The notes beneath the pieces were generated by a model, which saw only the letters and a list, made by a program, of their open reading frames with translations, did no database searches and was not told where the DNA came from. Source: Lycium barbarum (lineage: Eukaryota > Streptophyta > Magnoliopsida > Solanales > Solanaceae). From it: 64,000 nucleotides of DNA. This document shows, one piece after another, positions 1 to 12,571 of the stretch. Position 1 is the first letter of the stretch. The number at the start of each line of letters is the position of its first letter. The DNA lies in the NCBI RefSeq assembly GCF_019175385.1, contig NC_083346.1, positions 85,946,543 through 86,010,542 on the forward strand. The letters are read 5' to 3'. The position numbers and the translations under genes were made by a program.

Positions 1-1108
1 AACTATAGCCATCGCCTTTGACGTAAGTTCAAGTCCTTCTGTTTAAAGATGTGCTGGAGACTCTTATGATCAGTGGAAATCAACATGGACACCGTATAAG
101 TAGTGCCTCTATATTTTCAAGGCATGAATCACTGCCGCTAGCTCAAGATCATGGGTTGGATAATTCTTCTCGTGCTTCTTCAACTGTCTAGAAGCATAAG
201 CGACAACCTTACTGTGATGCATCAACACACAGCTCAATCCAACACCTAAAGCATTACAATATACCACATAGCCATCTGCTCTTTCTAGAACTGGTGCTGA
301 AGTCAACTTATCCTTCAACGTTTGAAAACTCTGATCACAAGCATCTGTCCATTAGAACTTAGATGATTTCTGAGTCAACTTATTCAATGGGGCTAAAAGA
401 GAGGAAAATCCTTCTACGAACCTTCTATAATATCCTGCCGAGCCTAAGAAGCTACGTATCTGTGTTGGTGTCGTGGGCCTTGGCCAATTCATCACGGCCT
501 TAATCTTTTGGGTATCCACTCTAATGCTTTCCTCTGAAATAATGTGACCCAGAAAAGCCATAGAGTTCAACCAGAACTCACACTTGGAAAACTTGGCATA
601 CCACTCTCTACCACGAAGAATTCCAAGCACTGTTCGAAGATGTTCTGTATGATCATCCTCTGACAGCGAATAAACCAGAATATCATCTATAAACACAATC
701 ACGAACAAATCTAGGAAGGGTCTGAATACACGATTCATCAAATCCATGAATACGGCTGGGCATTAGTTATCCCGAATGACATAACACGAAATACATAGTG
801 GCCATATCAAGTACGGAATGCCTTCTTCGGGATGTCCTCTTCCTTCACCCTAACCTGGTGGTATCCTGACCTCAAGTCTATCTTCGAGAAGTATTTAGCG
901 CCTTGCAACTGATCAAATAAATCATTGATCCTCGGGAGTGGATACTTATTCTTTACAGTCACTTTATTCAATTTCCTATAATCAATACACATTCGCAAGG
1001 TGACATCCTTCTTTCTTACAAATAATACCGGTGCTTCCACCGGTGATGTATTGGGCCTAATAAAGCCCTTCTCAAGCAAATCTTTCAACAGCTCCTTCAA
1101 CTCTTTCA
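1..1108 (-). pseudogene. G1 gypsy pol fragment: RT and RNase H, broken, runs off the left edge
   Basis: Reverse transcriptase/RNase H part of a Ty3/gypsy polyprotein that copies element RNA into DNA. Read on the minus strand from 1108: the RT start ([20 protein letters not shown]) lies near 810-1000, the catalytic FIDDILVYS motif near 670-700 (the two Asp codons at 682-687), and the RNase H segment ([22 protein letters not shown]) at about 109-318. The frame is broken between 747 and 807 and again between 318 and 352. The first RNase H aspartate, normally in YCDAS, is Asn here, so that activity would be lost. N1 cuts the gene at 1108; the upstream gag and protease continue at 12572-14557. Integrase and chromodomain lie beyond the left edge. 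Assignment to gypsy RT is certain; the chromovirus clade is inferred from the better copies in the window. Confidence 0.93.
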
Positions 1109-3698
1109 TGTTACACCTCGCACTTTCTGATCATGATAATTCCACGTACATCACCGTATTAATGGATTATCGAAGACGTCCCATAAAGTTTTGAAAGGTA
1201 CAAGCCATGGGAAGTACGTAACAATGAAGCAAAGGATGAATTATGATCTCATAAGTCGTAACCGGGAAGGTCAACCTTGGAACTAAAGGAAACGACTATT
1301 ATCAAGTATGATCAATGATAAATATCATGTATGGAGAGTTTCGGAAGATTCCGAGACTAAGCAAAGCGGAGAAAATAAGTTTATCAAAAATTTGGAAAAA
1401 GTTGGCAGAATTTTGGGTCAATTTTTGGAGGGGTATCTCTCCAGGTATATAAGGAGTTTTATGGCGTTTCAAAATCCTAAAATGAAGTTCTTCAAGTATA
1501 GTTTCCAACACAACAAATTGTTCATCAATGCAACATCGGAGCAGGGAGTTATGGACGTTACAAGTTAGGCGGACGGAGCAGAAAAACACTGCTACAGTAA
1601 CCGGGTGCTACAGTACCCCCGGCCCAACACACACCTAAAAATACCCCTCTTAACACATTAATTTTCATTATTTTCACCATCTTCTCATCCTTCATATTTC
1701 TAAAGAATTCTTGAGAACTCTTGAGGGTTCTATAACCTTCCATAACTCTCCATAAATTTCCATAAACTTCCATAATACTCCATAACCCTCCATAATCTTC
1801 CACAACCTTTCCATATCATCAAGAGAGAATATCAACATCAAAATCTCAAAGAAAATTCATGGAAGATGATTGTTCTGTTTCTCTTCAAGGTGGTGATGAA
1901 TTTAGTCTTGGAAAAGGGTGAATAAAGTGTAGTTCTTCCACTATAGGGTATGTTTTTTTGTACTATTATTTACATGATTGAGATGATGTAAAGGTTTAGA
2001 AATTTTTAGAAAGGAAAGAATCATAGGAGAAAAGTCATAAAGAGTTGAATTGAAGTTGATGGCTATGGTGAGTTTGAAAGAGAATTTTGGATTAATTTGA
2101 GATTAAATTGAATATAATTTTTTGATTATGGTATTATGGATGTTGTTTTGGTTGGTATGAAAATTGAAGAAACATCATGTGGGATGTTTTACGGAATATA
2201 TTGGTATTGATATTATTGTTGATGTTGTTGGTATTGTTTGGGAGTTGTTTTTGTATTTGGAGGAGGTAAGGAATATAGGGGAGATGCTGCCCGAATTTCG
2301 GCATATTCTAAATAGATTTCATTTGAATGCTCAAGACAAGTATATGATATTGAGCCTAATGATAATATGGATGGTTTATGTGTAGAGTTGCGAGCTTGGA
2401 AGAATAAACGTTGAACGACTAAGGCGACCGAAAGGTTTGTTAAAGCTCGTCCCTTTCTTTCAAAGGCATGATTCCATAAATGTTTCCATAACCTCCTTGT
2501 TTTCAAAAACTAGAAGTTCATGATTCATAAAGCTTCTCATGATGTTAAAGATGAGAATGTTTCTGTGATGATTACAATGATAATGAGGATTTTATGTTTA
2601 AAGGTTCCAAGTTTATGATTTCAATGTTATTATGAGAAAGTTGAGTTACTTCATGATTTTCTCGATTTTATTCATTGTTGTTGGTCTCACCTTATAATAA
2701 TTGTTCCTTCAAGGTGAGATAGAGCGATGATGATTATTCCATAATATAATTGGAGGTTACTGACCTTATGTTATTCCGATAGAGTCTTAGCGTTCTTTGG
2801 GCTCTCAAGCATGCTACTTTTGTTATAATGTATTTATATATATATGTATATGTATATATGGGGTTATGGGAAAGGTGAGGCATTATATACGCATACCCAC
2901 CTGATCAGTTGGTATATTATGATATCGTCCCGGACGCGGGATGCCCGGACGCGGGATATATGGTTAAATGGATCGGGAAATTTGTTCCACGACAATATAT
3001 ATATTTATATGTAATGATGATATGATATATGGATCCGGATGCACGTTTCACAGCACTATTATTTATATATATATGAGGAATGTTTTTTTAAAAGCAAGCT
3101 AAGCAAGCATGGTATCTGCCTTAAGAGGCAATCATAAGTACAGGTTATTTCCTTACCTCATGTTATGCTCTATATTTCTCATTACATTATTTTTCATGTT
3201 CGGTATCTCTTACTATATTATTATTCGTGCCTTAGATACTCAGTACACTGTTCATACTGACGTCCCTTTCTTGTGGACGCTGCGCTTATGCCCGCAGGTA
3301 GACAGGTAGATGGTTCTGATCCATAAGAGCTTCAATAGCGGAATCTCCGGAGCGCTCCACTTACTTTGGAGCTGCAGTCTATTGATATCGGTCTTCATGG
3401 TCACTTGTAATCTATGTAGAGGCTCATAGACATGTTTGTACAGTTAGACGTTTCATAACCCTACCGGTTCATATCGTTGTGTAACATTTTAGTAGCCTTG
3501 ACGGCGGGTAATGATGGGCATAATTGTCGAAGATTATATAGAGATGTGCTGTTACATTACGATATATGTCTTTACATATTATGATATCCATGAGCTATCT
3601 TTATGGTCCACCCAAAAATGATTATAAGATGTATGTTTAGAGGTGCTCGGCGTGTTAGCTCCGGGTGCCCGTCATGGCCCTCTAGTTGGGTTGTGACA
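1109..3698 (+). repeat. N1 left (5') LTR
   Basis: Directly repeated at 9910-12566 with scattered substitutions and small indels. It contains a CCATAA-rich minisatellite, a TATATAAGG site near 1446, a repeated CGG-ACGCGGG motif near 2932-2960, and the conserved CAGTAC / GTACTG-like block near 3240. The TATA box seen in the right LTR reads TAAAAATA here (about 1636). The end TGACA at 3694-3698 is followed by the primer site. Short ORFs in it are not conserved as protein. Confidence 0.9.
1730..1815 (+). repeat. CCATAA minisatellite in N1 LTR
   Basis: About eight or nine imperfect copies of a 9-11 bp unit based on CTTCCATAA / CTCCATAA. The right LTR has the same array (about 10555-10635) with fewer units, so it changed length after insertion. 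Confidence 0.8.
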
Positions 3699-3702
3699 AA
3701 AG

Positions 3703-3714
3703 TGGTATCAGAGC
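3703..3714 (+). promoter_or_regulatory. N1 primer binding site (initiator tRNA-Met)
   Basis: TGGTATCAGAGC, complementary to the 3' end of plant initiator tRNA-Met, starts four bases after the LTR end. It primes minus-strand cDNA synthesis in this superfamily. Confidence 0.92.
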
Positions 3715-5089
3715 AGTTCGTCCTAGGGAGTGTCTACGAGTCGTGTCCAGTAGAGTCTTATTTATGGGTGTGAAGCGCGCCACACTTATAAACAAGAGGT
3801 TGCAGGGCATTTAGGAACCATTGACCTTTCTTTCTCATCTTAGATCATGTTGTTGAGCTAAACTATAGGATGTGATGTCCCTGACTCTAATCCTAAGTGT
3901 TTTGATTACAGATATGTAGTTGATTATGCCGCTATGAGGTAATTGATGAGAATTGAAGTTGTTACTCTGAAAGGCATGTTTCCTACCTTATTGATATTGA
4001 TAGAATTGAATATAAGGACTAGAGCTAGATGTTACGAGCATTTGTGATCGCCCTGTGAGGCGTTGGATGTGTTTTCCAGGCTGCGTCCAGGAATGAGGCA
4101 ATAAGAAGTATAGAGGAAACTCTGCCAAATTGTTTACAAATTGAATTGTTTGAATGTCTATGCCATAGAGAAAGAATGAAGGTGAAATGTGACAATCGGA
4201 TATTTGGTAAGTCGTGATTGAATGAACCATTATGAGACGCTTTTAAAGAGAAGTTTTAGAATGATTTTAATTTAAAGGAAGAACCCTGGAGGGAAAAATG
4301 ATTAGTAATTAAAGGAGTTGGAATGAGTGCATTTGAGATTTCGAAAAATTTAGATTTATTGAAGATATAGGGAAAGTTGACACTAAGAATTAAAATGCAG
4401 TAGTACGATTTATAAATTGGTGAGTAAGAGATAACGAAAAGGTATTGATATGGGAAAGGAAGTTAGCGAGTAGGGGAAAGTCTTACTCTAGAAGTTTATA
4501 CATATACATAAGATCGGGACGGGTTGATGACAGGCACACAGGCTCATTTTATCAAACATTCCCATGTGATGTGGGTTACATTGGGATTTAGAAGTCACCA
4601 GTCATTCGACTTCAAAGGGATTCTAAATATTTGATAGTTGGTACTATTCTGAGAATTATTATGGCCGAGTTACTTGGGGTATTAATGACGACTTTGAAAT
4701 CAAGAATGAGAAATGGTTAGGTAAGTTGGATTGCAATTATGATTGTCTTCTGGATTGTTTAGATAACTTTTAAGTGTGATGTTGCTTGGCCAACGAAGGA
4801 AGTAGATATTGTATTAACTTTAGGAATATGTGGTGTATTTCTAGCTAATCCTTATAAGAACGATTCACCTCAATTTTTTTTTAGGCAGGTGTGGTGAAGG
4901 TTATTTCACGATAGAGAAATTAGGTGCGCTATCAGTTTGTGTGTAAGGAGATAAGAGAGTAGGTGTACAAATAAGGAAGGTGTTAGGATAAAAGCAGGAA
5001 AAGCAGATGATAGGATCAAATTTAAATAAATCAACGGGAGATAGAGCAATGTTGTACGTGACAAAGGATGAATGTGAATACCCCCAAAT
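3715..5089 (+). other. N1 interior, left part: leader then non-coding DNA
   Basis: The first 150-180 bases align with the leaders of the gypsy copies (GTGTCTACGAG, a tract around AGAGTCTT, a segment around GGGCATTTAGGAA), ending near 3870. The rest has no reading frame of note and no domain I can recognise. It may be degraded or captured sequence. It ends at the S1 solo LTR. Confidence 0.7.
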
Positions 5090-7719
5090 TGTCACGACCT
5101 GGCTAGGGGCCGTGACGGGTACCCGAGGCTAACCACTGAGCACCGCTCGCACTATCATTTACCTAACCCATTTAACAATCATTCGTCTATTTCCGGTTAA
5201 CTTTAAAAAGAGGATTTGCTTTTCATTACAAAAATATAACGCGTTAATACAAAAACATATTTCAATATACTTATACACATGCGTATTACCTACGTTGTGG
5301 AACCACACAACCCACATCGAGCATCTATGAGCCTCTATTGAGTGGCATAAAAATATATACACAAAAGGAACAACCAATTAGCACCTCCGGAAGATGGAGT
5401 GCTCTTCAGCTCGGCTAGTGACTCCTATCAGTTTGGACCGCTTTCCCGTCTACCTGTGGGCATGAACACAGCATCCAAAGAAAAGGATGTCAGTACGAGC
5501 ATTGTACTGAGTATGTAAGGCATACATCAAGAAATAAAGTAAGAATAAGAAAGTAAAGTAAGTACAAGGAGATAATCGATAACTGCTTGCCTCATAAGGC
5601 GGATCCATGCATGCATACTCATAAAGCATCATATAGTAAATTGCTGCGGAACGCGCAGCCCGATCCATATGTCATCATATGTTAGTGCCGAGGAACGTAC
5701 GACCCAATCCATAAATATAATAAGTTAGTGCCGAGGAACGTACGGCCCGATCCATAACCCATATATCCCGCGTCCGGGATGAGAACATGATATGCCACCT
5801 GACCAGGTGGCAATGCGTCTATAGCGCCCCACCTTTCCCCATTTCCCCTGAAAACATTTTCATATCATATATATACATACATAATATACATAGCATGCTT
5901 GAGAGCCCAAGGAAAAGCTGTAAGTACGTCGGAGTGACGTAAGGTCGAAAGCCTCCGATTATGTTATGGAGTAATCATCGTCGCTTTGTCTCACCTTGAA
6001 GGAACAATTATTATAAGGCGAGACTATCAATGAATAATAGCATTAAAAGAAAGCATAGAATAAAATCATGAACTTCATAAGGCATCCATTCATATACTTT
6101 GGAAGATTTAGAAATAAAGTCACCATCCATGAATAAATTGAGAAATCAGTAAATAGCTTGACGTTCTCATATAGTCCTTGAAATCGTAAACTTGAAACTT
6201 TTAAACATAAGATCGTTCTCATCATAGTCATCATAATGATATTCTCACTTTTGACATCATCGTTGTCATTGAAAAAAAATATCCTTCGTCATTATCATAA
6301 GAACTCACATAATCACAACCTTTGGTTTTGGAAAATAGGAGTACTTGGAAAACATTTATGGAATATCAAGAAGGAAATCATGCTTCGGAATCTTAGACTT
6401 TTTAACCTTTGATAGCAAGGGAAAGATGGGAGCATTTATGAAATCGTAAGCTAGGGATCATGCCTTTGAAAAAAGGGAATAGCCTCACATACCTTGGTCG
6501 TTTAGCTAAGATATCGCTCACTTGTTCTCCGTCGATATCACGTCGTTACCTTCATAAGAGAATTCGTATCAACATTAGTAAACTAACTACAAGAACACAT
6601 CGCTAATTCTAGGAACAGTCGGACAACGCTTCCTTCGCTCATACCATTTTTACCATGTTTTATATCAAATCCCAACATCCATAATATTACTTGCAATATC
6701 ATCATCGACAATCGTCATTTACGTACATTTGGCAAAATCCACCATTTTCCTCCAATTTTCCCTTATTTCTACTTCTAGCTCATCCTTGCGTTTTCACGCA
6801 TTTAATGCTTGTTTCATGATATAAACATCATTTATAACGTACTTGTATTCACAACACTTCAATATTCATAGTTCAATTCCACTATCATTCATTTGTGTCA
6901 CTATTCACTCAATAATGACCCATTTCTATGTTCTTCTACATTTCAAGTTTCTAGGCTTTCCAATACTTCAAACAACATGGAAAAATCATGAAACTTACCT
7001 TGGGTGATGGTTGAACAATACTTAAGTTGAAATACTTCAATTAGCCAAAACCCTAGTTCCACCTTCTTGGGAATTTCTTGATTTAGAAGATCCTTTGATG
7101 TGTTCTTACACTTATTTTCATGAATTTAGTGGTGATGATCTTGATATTCCCTTTGATTCTCTTGAATTCTTGTGGAGGAAATATTTGGAGAGTTCTAGAA
7201 TGTCCTTGAGTTGTATGGATGAATAATGAAATGAGTTGAAGTCCAAGTCCCTTTTAATAATCACAAAAACTGATCTTTAATGAATTCTTGTCGGGATGAA
7301 CAGTGGTCGTAAACCACCATATACGGACCGTATTTTGTTTTACGGTCCGTCCTCCATGGCCGTATTTAACCATTTCAAAGACAGAAAGTTTTTGCTGAGG
7401 AACATGGCAGTTTACGACTGAGGTTTACGGTCCGTAAACCAGTTTACGGGCCGTCCTCCAAGTCGTTTTTAACCATTTTCACAATTTACAGAACGTTGAG
7501 ATTTTGGACAAGCTGGAGGACGATTGCACTATACGGTCCGTAAATCACTTTACGGGCCGTATAGTGCCATATACGACCACTGGACAGAAAATTTTTCCGC
7601 CCCTTTCTTATTTTCCAAAACTTCATAATTAGCCATTCCCGCCTTAACAAACACCATACACTCAAACTTTTCGTCATCCACTCATCATACAAGTATGGAG
7701 AAATTTCTGAGGTGTAACA
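5090..7719 (-). mobile_element. S1: solo LTR of the G-type chromovirus family
   Basis: Reads TGTCACGACC at the left and TGTAACA at the right, i.e. a TGTTACA...TGACA LTR on the minus strand. The target duplication CAAAT is at 5085-5089 and 7720-7724. There is no interior or second LTR, so it is a recombined solo LTR. It has the family's palindromic U3 cluster (about 7300-7570), the ACGTCA hairpin (5929-5959) and the CAGTAC / GTACTG block (about 5493). It lies inside N1, so it is younger than N1. Confidence 0.9.
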
Positions 7720-7724
7720 CAAAT

Positions 7725-9896
7725 CAACCTATACGTCTGCATAACCAGAACCAAGAAGGTTGGAAATAATGGACCAAGGTGTGTCCTTGAGAAGAAATAA
7801 ACAGGTCTTATGAGAGCGACGAGAAAATTTTAAGCTCCTAAGACTTGACTAGGAGGATGGATGTGAACCCATGATTGGTACACCTATTTAAGGGAAGAAA
7901 GTACCTGAAGAAGAGATTTTCAGTGTTAAAAAGGGATTCGCACTCGTAACGAAACACTCCAAAGTTTCCTAACCTAAGAGTAAAGGATGACTAATTGAAA
8001 TAGGCATTTTACAAGTAAAAAAAACTATGAGGACTAAAGGAAAGAGAAGGTGTCAATGAAATGGTTAAAGGGAATTATGTGGCTACTGACAACAAGGAGA
8101 AGATTAGTGAATTAGTAGGCTTGCCCAAGGGAAAACAAATTGAAATTATAAGACAATAGTTATGTGAAAGATACAAAGATGCGATCATGAAGAAAACCAA
8201 TTTTTTTTTAGATATATATCTATATATGTGTGCACAAGTTGTAGTATCATAAAGGAAGATGAAGACTCGACGAAAGAAGAAAGGAAAGGGTGTACTTTGT
8301 GAGGATTTCGTGATAAAAACAAGAGCTGACAGAACACTAGAAGGACTATGATGCGTAGCTGCGATGCAATTGAGTAGTTAAGGAAAATAACGGGACAAAT
8401 GAGCCAAGATATGAAAGGACGAGTCGTGGGAATGGATGGTGTTGAATATCAACTTTTAATGGTATAGTATACTCATAAATAGGAATTGGGAACCTAGAGC
8501 AAGGAGAATTTCAAGTATATTAAGAAGATATTCGTGGAGAAAGACTATGGCTAAATGAGTGTGGTATAGTCGGACACTCCATAAGGGGCCTAATGAATTT
8601 CGATGTCCCCATTAATTCATTAACCTAGGGGACTACTAGTCATGAGAGGTAGAATTGAAAAGACAATAAAGAAGGCGTTTGGATTGTATCCGATATGTAT
8701 AAGCATTTTGATTTGATACAAGAACTCAACAAGCAAAAAGGAAAACAAGTTAAACCATGCGATGAAAAGAACTCCGGCATTATATGGAATAAAGGAGTTG
8801 AAGTATCGCTAAGTTCGGCCAGATGACTATCAAATACGGTTAACACACAAAGGTTACGGTATATGGAAAAATCCTTTAAAAGGGGGAAGAACAAATTCAG
8901 TTCTAAAATGAGCTACAATATTCCAAAGCTCAAGAAAGGGAAATCTTAGCACTAGAAGAGATAAAAGTTTTAACAAGAGAAATAATTATAGGGATTTCAA
9001 TGATCTCCAAAGGAAAGGGAGATAGTGTACCTATGGATAGCAAGACAGCAGTGCTACCAGAGATTAGAAAGTACCTCGCAAGTCATGGAGTCACGAGTCA
9101 CCCGTCATATCAGATGTGAGAGTATATGTTATAGATCCATATAGAAAATCGTCATGATGCAATGGCCAAAAAAAATTGTGTAAGGACAACGATAGGGAGT
9201 CAAAGAAGAACATCGGCTAATTTAAGTCTCAAATGATCACCGATACAAGAGAATCAAGGACTTAATAAGAAAACATACTCGTATGAAAAGGAAGTTATGA
9301 TTAAGTAGGATTTTATCTTAGTTCCATGTTTATGAGTTTATATTGCAATTATGCTAAAACAGAGGAGAGGAAATTGTAGGAAAAGTTCAGGTATGAATAG
9401 GATGATTTTGTAGGGAATTAAAGAGTTTGACCAACGAATTAAAAAGGAGATGACATGGTATGTATATAAGGTCGACGAGTACAAAAAGGGATAATCTAAA
9501 ATAGCACCAAAGAAGCAAGCAAGGAAGGGCGCCATATCTGAACGAGAGAATTTGTCTACTAGTAGAGAAATAAGGAGCAAGGCAAAAGAGTACAACAATT
9601 AAGCGTGCTCATAGACTGGCAAGGAGGCATAGAAAGCATGAGTTAAGACCATCTTAATGGCATCAGGTCCCAGGACAGTAACTAGATATCAGTTGACCAA
9701 TGAGTACATACATAAAAACGTGAGGATATGGAACTAATGAATGAGTTCAATAAAGAATTGGGAGAATATGAAAGAAGAATAATGAGCCCATAGTATAAGA
9801 ATATGGGATCAGGAACTAAAGGAAGACAACCATTTCAAGAAACTAATGAAAGTGTTGTAAGCTCGCACGCTACAACATTCGAGGACGAATGTTTCT
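7725..9896 (+). other. N1 interior, right part: non-coding, purine-rich
   Basis: About 2.2 kb rich in A and G on the plus strand, with stop codons in all frames and no protein domain I recognise. It ends with a segment around CGAGGACGAATGTT (about 9880-9893), which also precedes the polypurine tract in the coding gypsy copies, so the 3' end of the interior is shared with them. Confidence 0.65.
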
Positions 9897-9909
9897 AAGG
9901 GGGGAAGGA
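9897..9909 (+). promoter_or_regulatory. N1 polypurine tract
   Basis: AAGGGGGGAAGGA directly before the right LTR; primes plus-strand cDNA synthesis in LTR retrotransposons. Confidence 0.88.
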
Positions 9910-12566
9910 TGTTACAACTCGCACTTTCAGATCATGAGCATGCAACGTACTTCACCGTATTAATGGAGTATCGGAGACGTCCCATAAAGTTTTGGAAGGT
10001 ACAAGCCATGCGAAGTACGTAACAATGAAGTAAAGGATGAATTATGATCTCGTAAGTCGTAACCGGGAAGGACAACCTTGGAACCAAAGGAAACAACTAT
10101 TATCAAGTATGATCAATGATAAATATCATGTATGGAGAGTTTCGGAAGATTCTGGGACTAAGCAAAGCGAAGAAAATAAGTTTATCGAAAATTTGGAAAA
10201 CGTTGGCAGAATTCAGGGTAGAATTTTGGGTCAACTTTGGAGAGGTATATCTCCGGGTATATAAGGAGTTATAAGGCGTTTCAAAAGCCTAAAATGAAGC
10301 TCGTAAAGTCTAGTTTTGAACGCAACAAACTGTTCATCAATGTGACATCAGAGCAGGGAGTTATGGACGTTTCAATTTAGGCCGACGGAGCAGGAAAACG
10401 CTGCTACAGTAATCGGGTGCTACAGTACCCGGGTACTATAGTACCCGACCCAACACACACCTATAAATACCCCTATAACCCATTAATTTTCATCATTTTC
10501 ACCATCTTCTCATCCTTCATATTTCTAAAGAATTATTGAGAACTCTTGAGGGTTCTATAACCTTCCATAACTCTCCATAAATTTTCATAATACTCCATAA
10601 CCCTCCATAATCTTCCACAACCTTTCCATATCATCAAGAGAGAATATCAACATCCAAATCTCAAAGAAAATTTATGGAAGATGATTGTTCTTGTTTCTCT
10701 TCAAGGTGGTGATGAACTTAGTCTTGAAAAGGGGTGAATAAAGTGAAGTTCTTGCACTATAGGGTATGTTTTTCCTACTATTATTTACATGATTGAGATG
10801 ATGTGAAGGTTTAGCAATTTTTAGAAAGGAAAGAATCATAGGAGAAAAGTCATAAAGAATTTAATCGAAGTTGATAGCCATGAGGTGAGTTTGAAAGAAA
10901 CTTTTGGATTAATTTGAGATTAAATTGAATATAATTCTTTGATTATGGTTTTATAGATGTTGTTATGGTTGGTTTGAAAATTGGAGAAACATCGTGTGGG
11001 ATTCCTTATGGAATATATTTCTATTGATATTATTGTTGATTTTGTTGGTATTATTTGGGAGTTGTTTTGGTATTTGCAGGAGGTAAGGAATATAGGGGAG
11101 ATGCTGCCCAAATTTCAGCAGATTCTAAATAGATTTCATTTGAATGCTTGAGACAAGTGTATGATATTGAGCCTAATGATAATATGTATGGTTTACATGT
11201 AGAGTTGCGAGCTTTGAAGAATAAACGTTGAACGACTAAGGCGACCGAAAGGCATGTTAAGGCTCGTCCCTTTCTTTCAAAGGCATGATTCCTATGTTAT
11301 GATTCCATAAATGTTTCCATAACCTCCTTGTTTTCAAAAGCTAGAAGTTCATAATTCTTAAAGCTTCTCATGATGTTAAAGATGAGAATGTTTCTATGAT
11401 AATTACAATGATAATGAGGATTTTATGTTTAAAGGTTCCAAGTTTATGATTTCAATGTTATTATGAGAATGTTGAGTTACCTCATGATTTTCTCGATTTT
11501 ATTCATTGTTGTTGGTCTCAACTTATAATAATTGTTCTTCAAGGTGAGATAGAGCGATGATGATTATTCCATGATATAATCGGAGGTTACTGACCTTACG
11601 TCACTCCGATAGAGTCATAGCGTTCTTTGGGCTCTCATGCATGCTACTTATGTTATAATGTATTTATATATATGTATATGTATATATGGGGTTATGGGAA
11701 AGGTGAGGCGTTACATACGCATAACCACCTGATCAATTGGTATATTATGATATCGTTCCGGATGTGGGATGCCCGGATGTGGGATATATGGATAAATGGA
11801 TCGGCCTGTTCGTTCCACGGCAATATGTATATTTATATATAATAATGATATGATATATGGATTGGGCTGCACGTTCCGCACCAATATAAAATATTTATGG
11901 ATCGGGCTGCACGTTCCGCAACACTATTATTTATATATATATGAGGAATGTTTTTTTAAAAGAAAGCTAAGCATGTATGGTATCTGCCTTAAGAGGCAAT
12001 CATATGTACAGGTTATTTCCTTACCTTATGTTATGCTCTATATTTCTCATTATGTTATTTTTCAAGTTTGATATCTCTTACTATATTATTATTCGTGCCT
12101 TACATACTCAGTACACTGTTCGTTCTGACATCCCTTTCTTGTGGACGCTGCGCTTATGCCCGCAGGTAGACTGGTAGATGGTTCTGATCCATAAGAGCTT
12201 CAACAGCGGAATCTCCGGAGCGCTCGACTTACTTCGGAGCTGCAGTCTAATGATATCGGTCTTCATGGTCACTTGTATTCTATGTAGAGGCTCGTAGACA
12301 TGTATGTACAGTTTGATGTTTCATAACCCTACCGGTTCATATCATTGTGTAACATTTTAGTAGCCTTGACGGCGGGTAATGATGGGAATAATTGTCAAAG
12401 ATTATACAGAGATGTGTTGTTACATTGCGATATATGTCTTTACAGATTATGATATCCATGAGCTATATTTATGGTCCAACCAGAAATGATTATAAGATGT
12501 GTGTTTAGAGATGCTCGGCGTGTTAGCTCCGGGTGCCCGTCATGGCCCTTTAGTTGGGTTATGACA
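9910..12566 (+). repeat. N1 right (3') LTR
   Basis: Direct repeat of 1109-3698. It is somewhat longer: it has an extra copy of a GCTACAGTACCC-type unit that forms the perfect palindrome GGGTACTATAGTACCC (10431-10446), and an extra copy of a segment around CGGGCTGCACGTTCCGCA (about 11865-11930). CG sites in the GGACGCGGG repeat have become TG (about 11758-11786). The ACGTCA hairpin is well kept at 11579-11610. Confidence 0.9.
10462..10469 (+). promoter_or_regulatory. Candidate TATA box in N1 right LTR
   Basis: TATAAATA followed by CCCC, a good plant TATA context, 16 bp after a perfect 16-bp palindrome. The left LTR reads TAAAAATA at the same place. No transcript evidence is available, so the transcription start is inferred. 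Confidence 0.5.
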
Positions 12567-12571
12567 TTTCA

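Larger units (their letters stand above)
1109..12566 (+). mobile_element. N1: non-coding LTR retrotransposon inserted in G1 pol
   Basis: The element starts TGTTACACC and ends TGACA, and is flanked by the 5-bp target duplication TTTCA at 1104-1108 and 12567-12571. Removing it rejoins the minus-strand G1 pol. The LTRs are about 2.59 and 2.66 kb. The interior (3699-9909) holds a primer site, a leader like that of the gypsy copies, and a polypurine tract, but no gag or pol reading frame; a solo LTR (5090-7719) accounts for 2.6 kb of it. This is a large non-autonomous element (LARD-like). Its orientation is opposite to the host element. Confidence 0.9.

Noticed and set aside
3703..3714. tRNA-Met-like matches at several places
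   Set aside because: Only 12-18 bases complementary to the tRNA 3' end; these are primer binding sites, not tRNA genes.
9593..9612. TTAAGCGTGCTC in the N1 interior, matching 5S box A
   Set aside because: Only about 12 bases match; the surrounding sequence does not align to 5S, so chance or a very decayed remnant.
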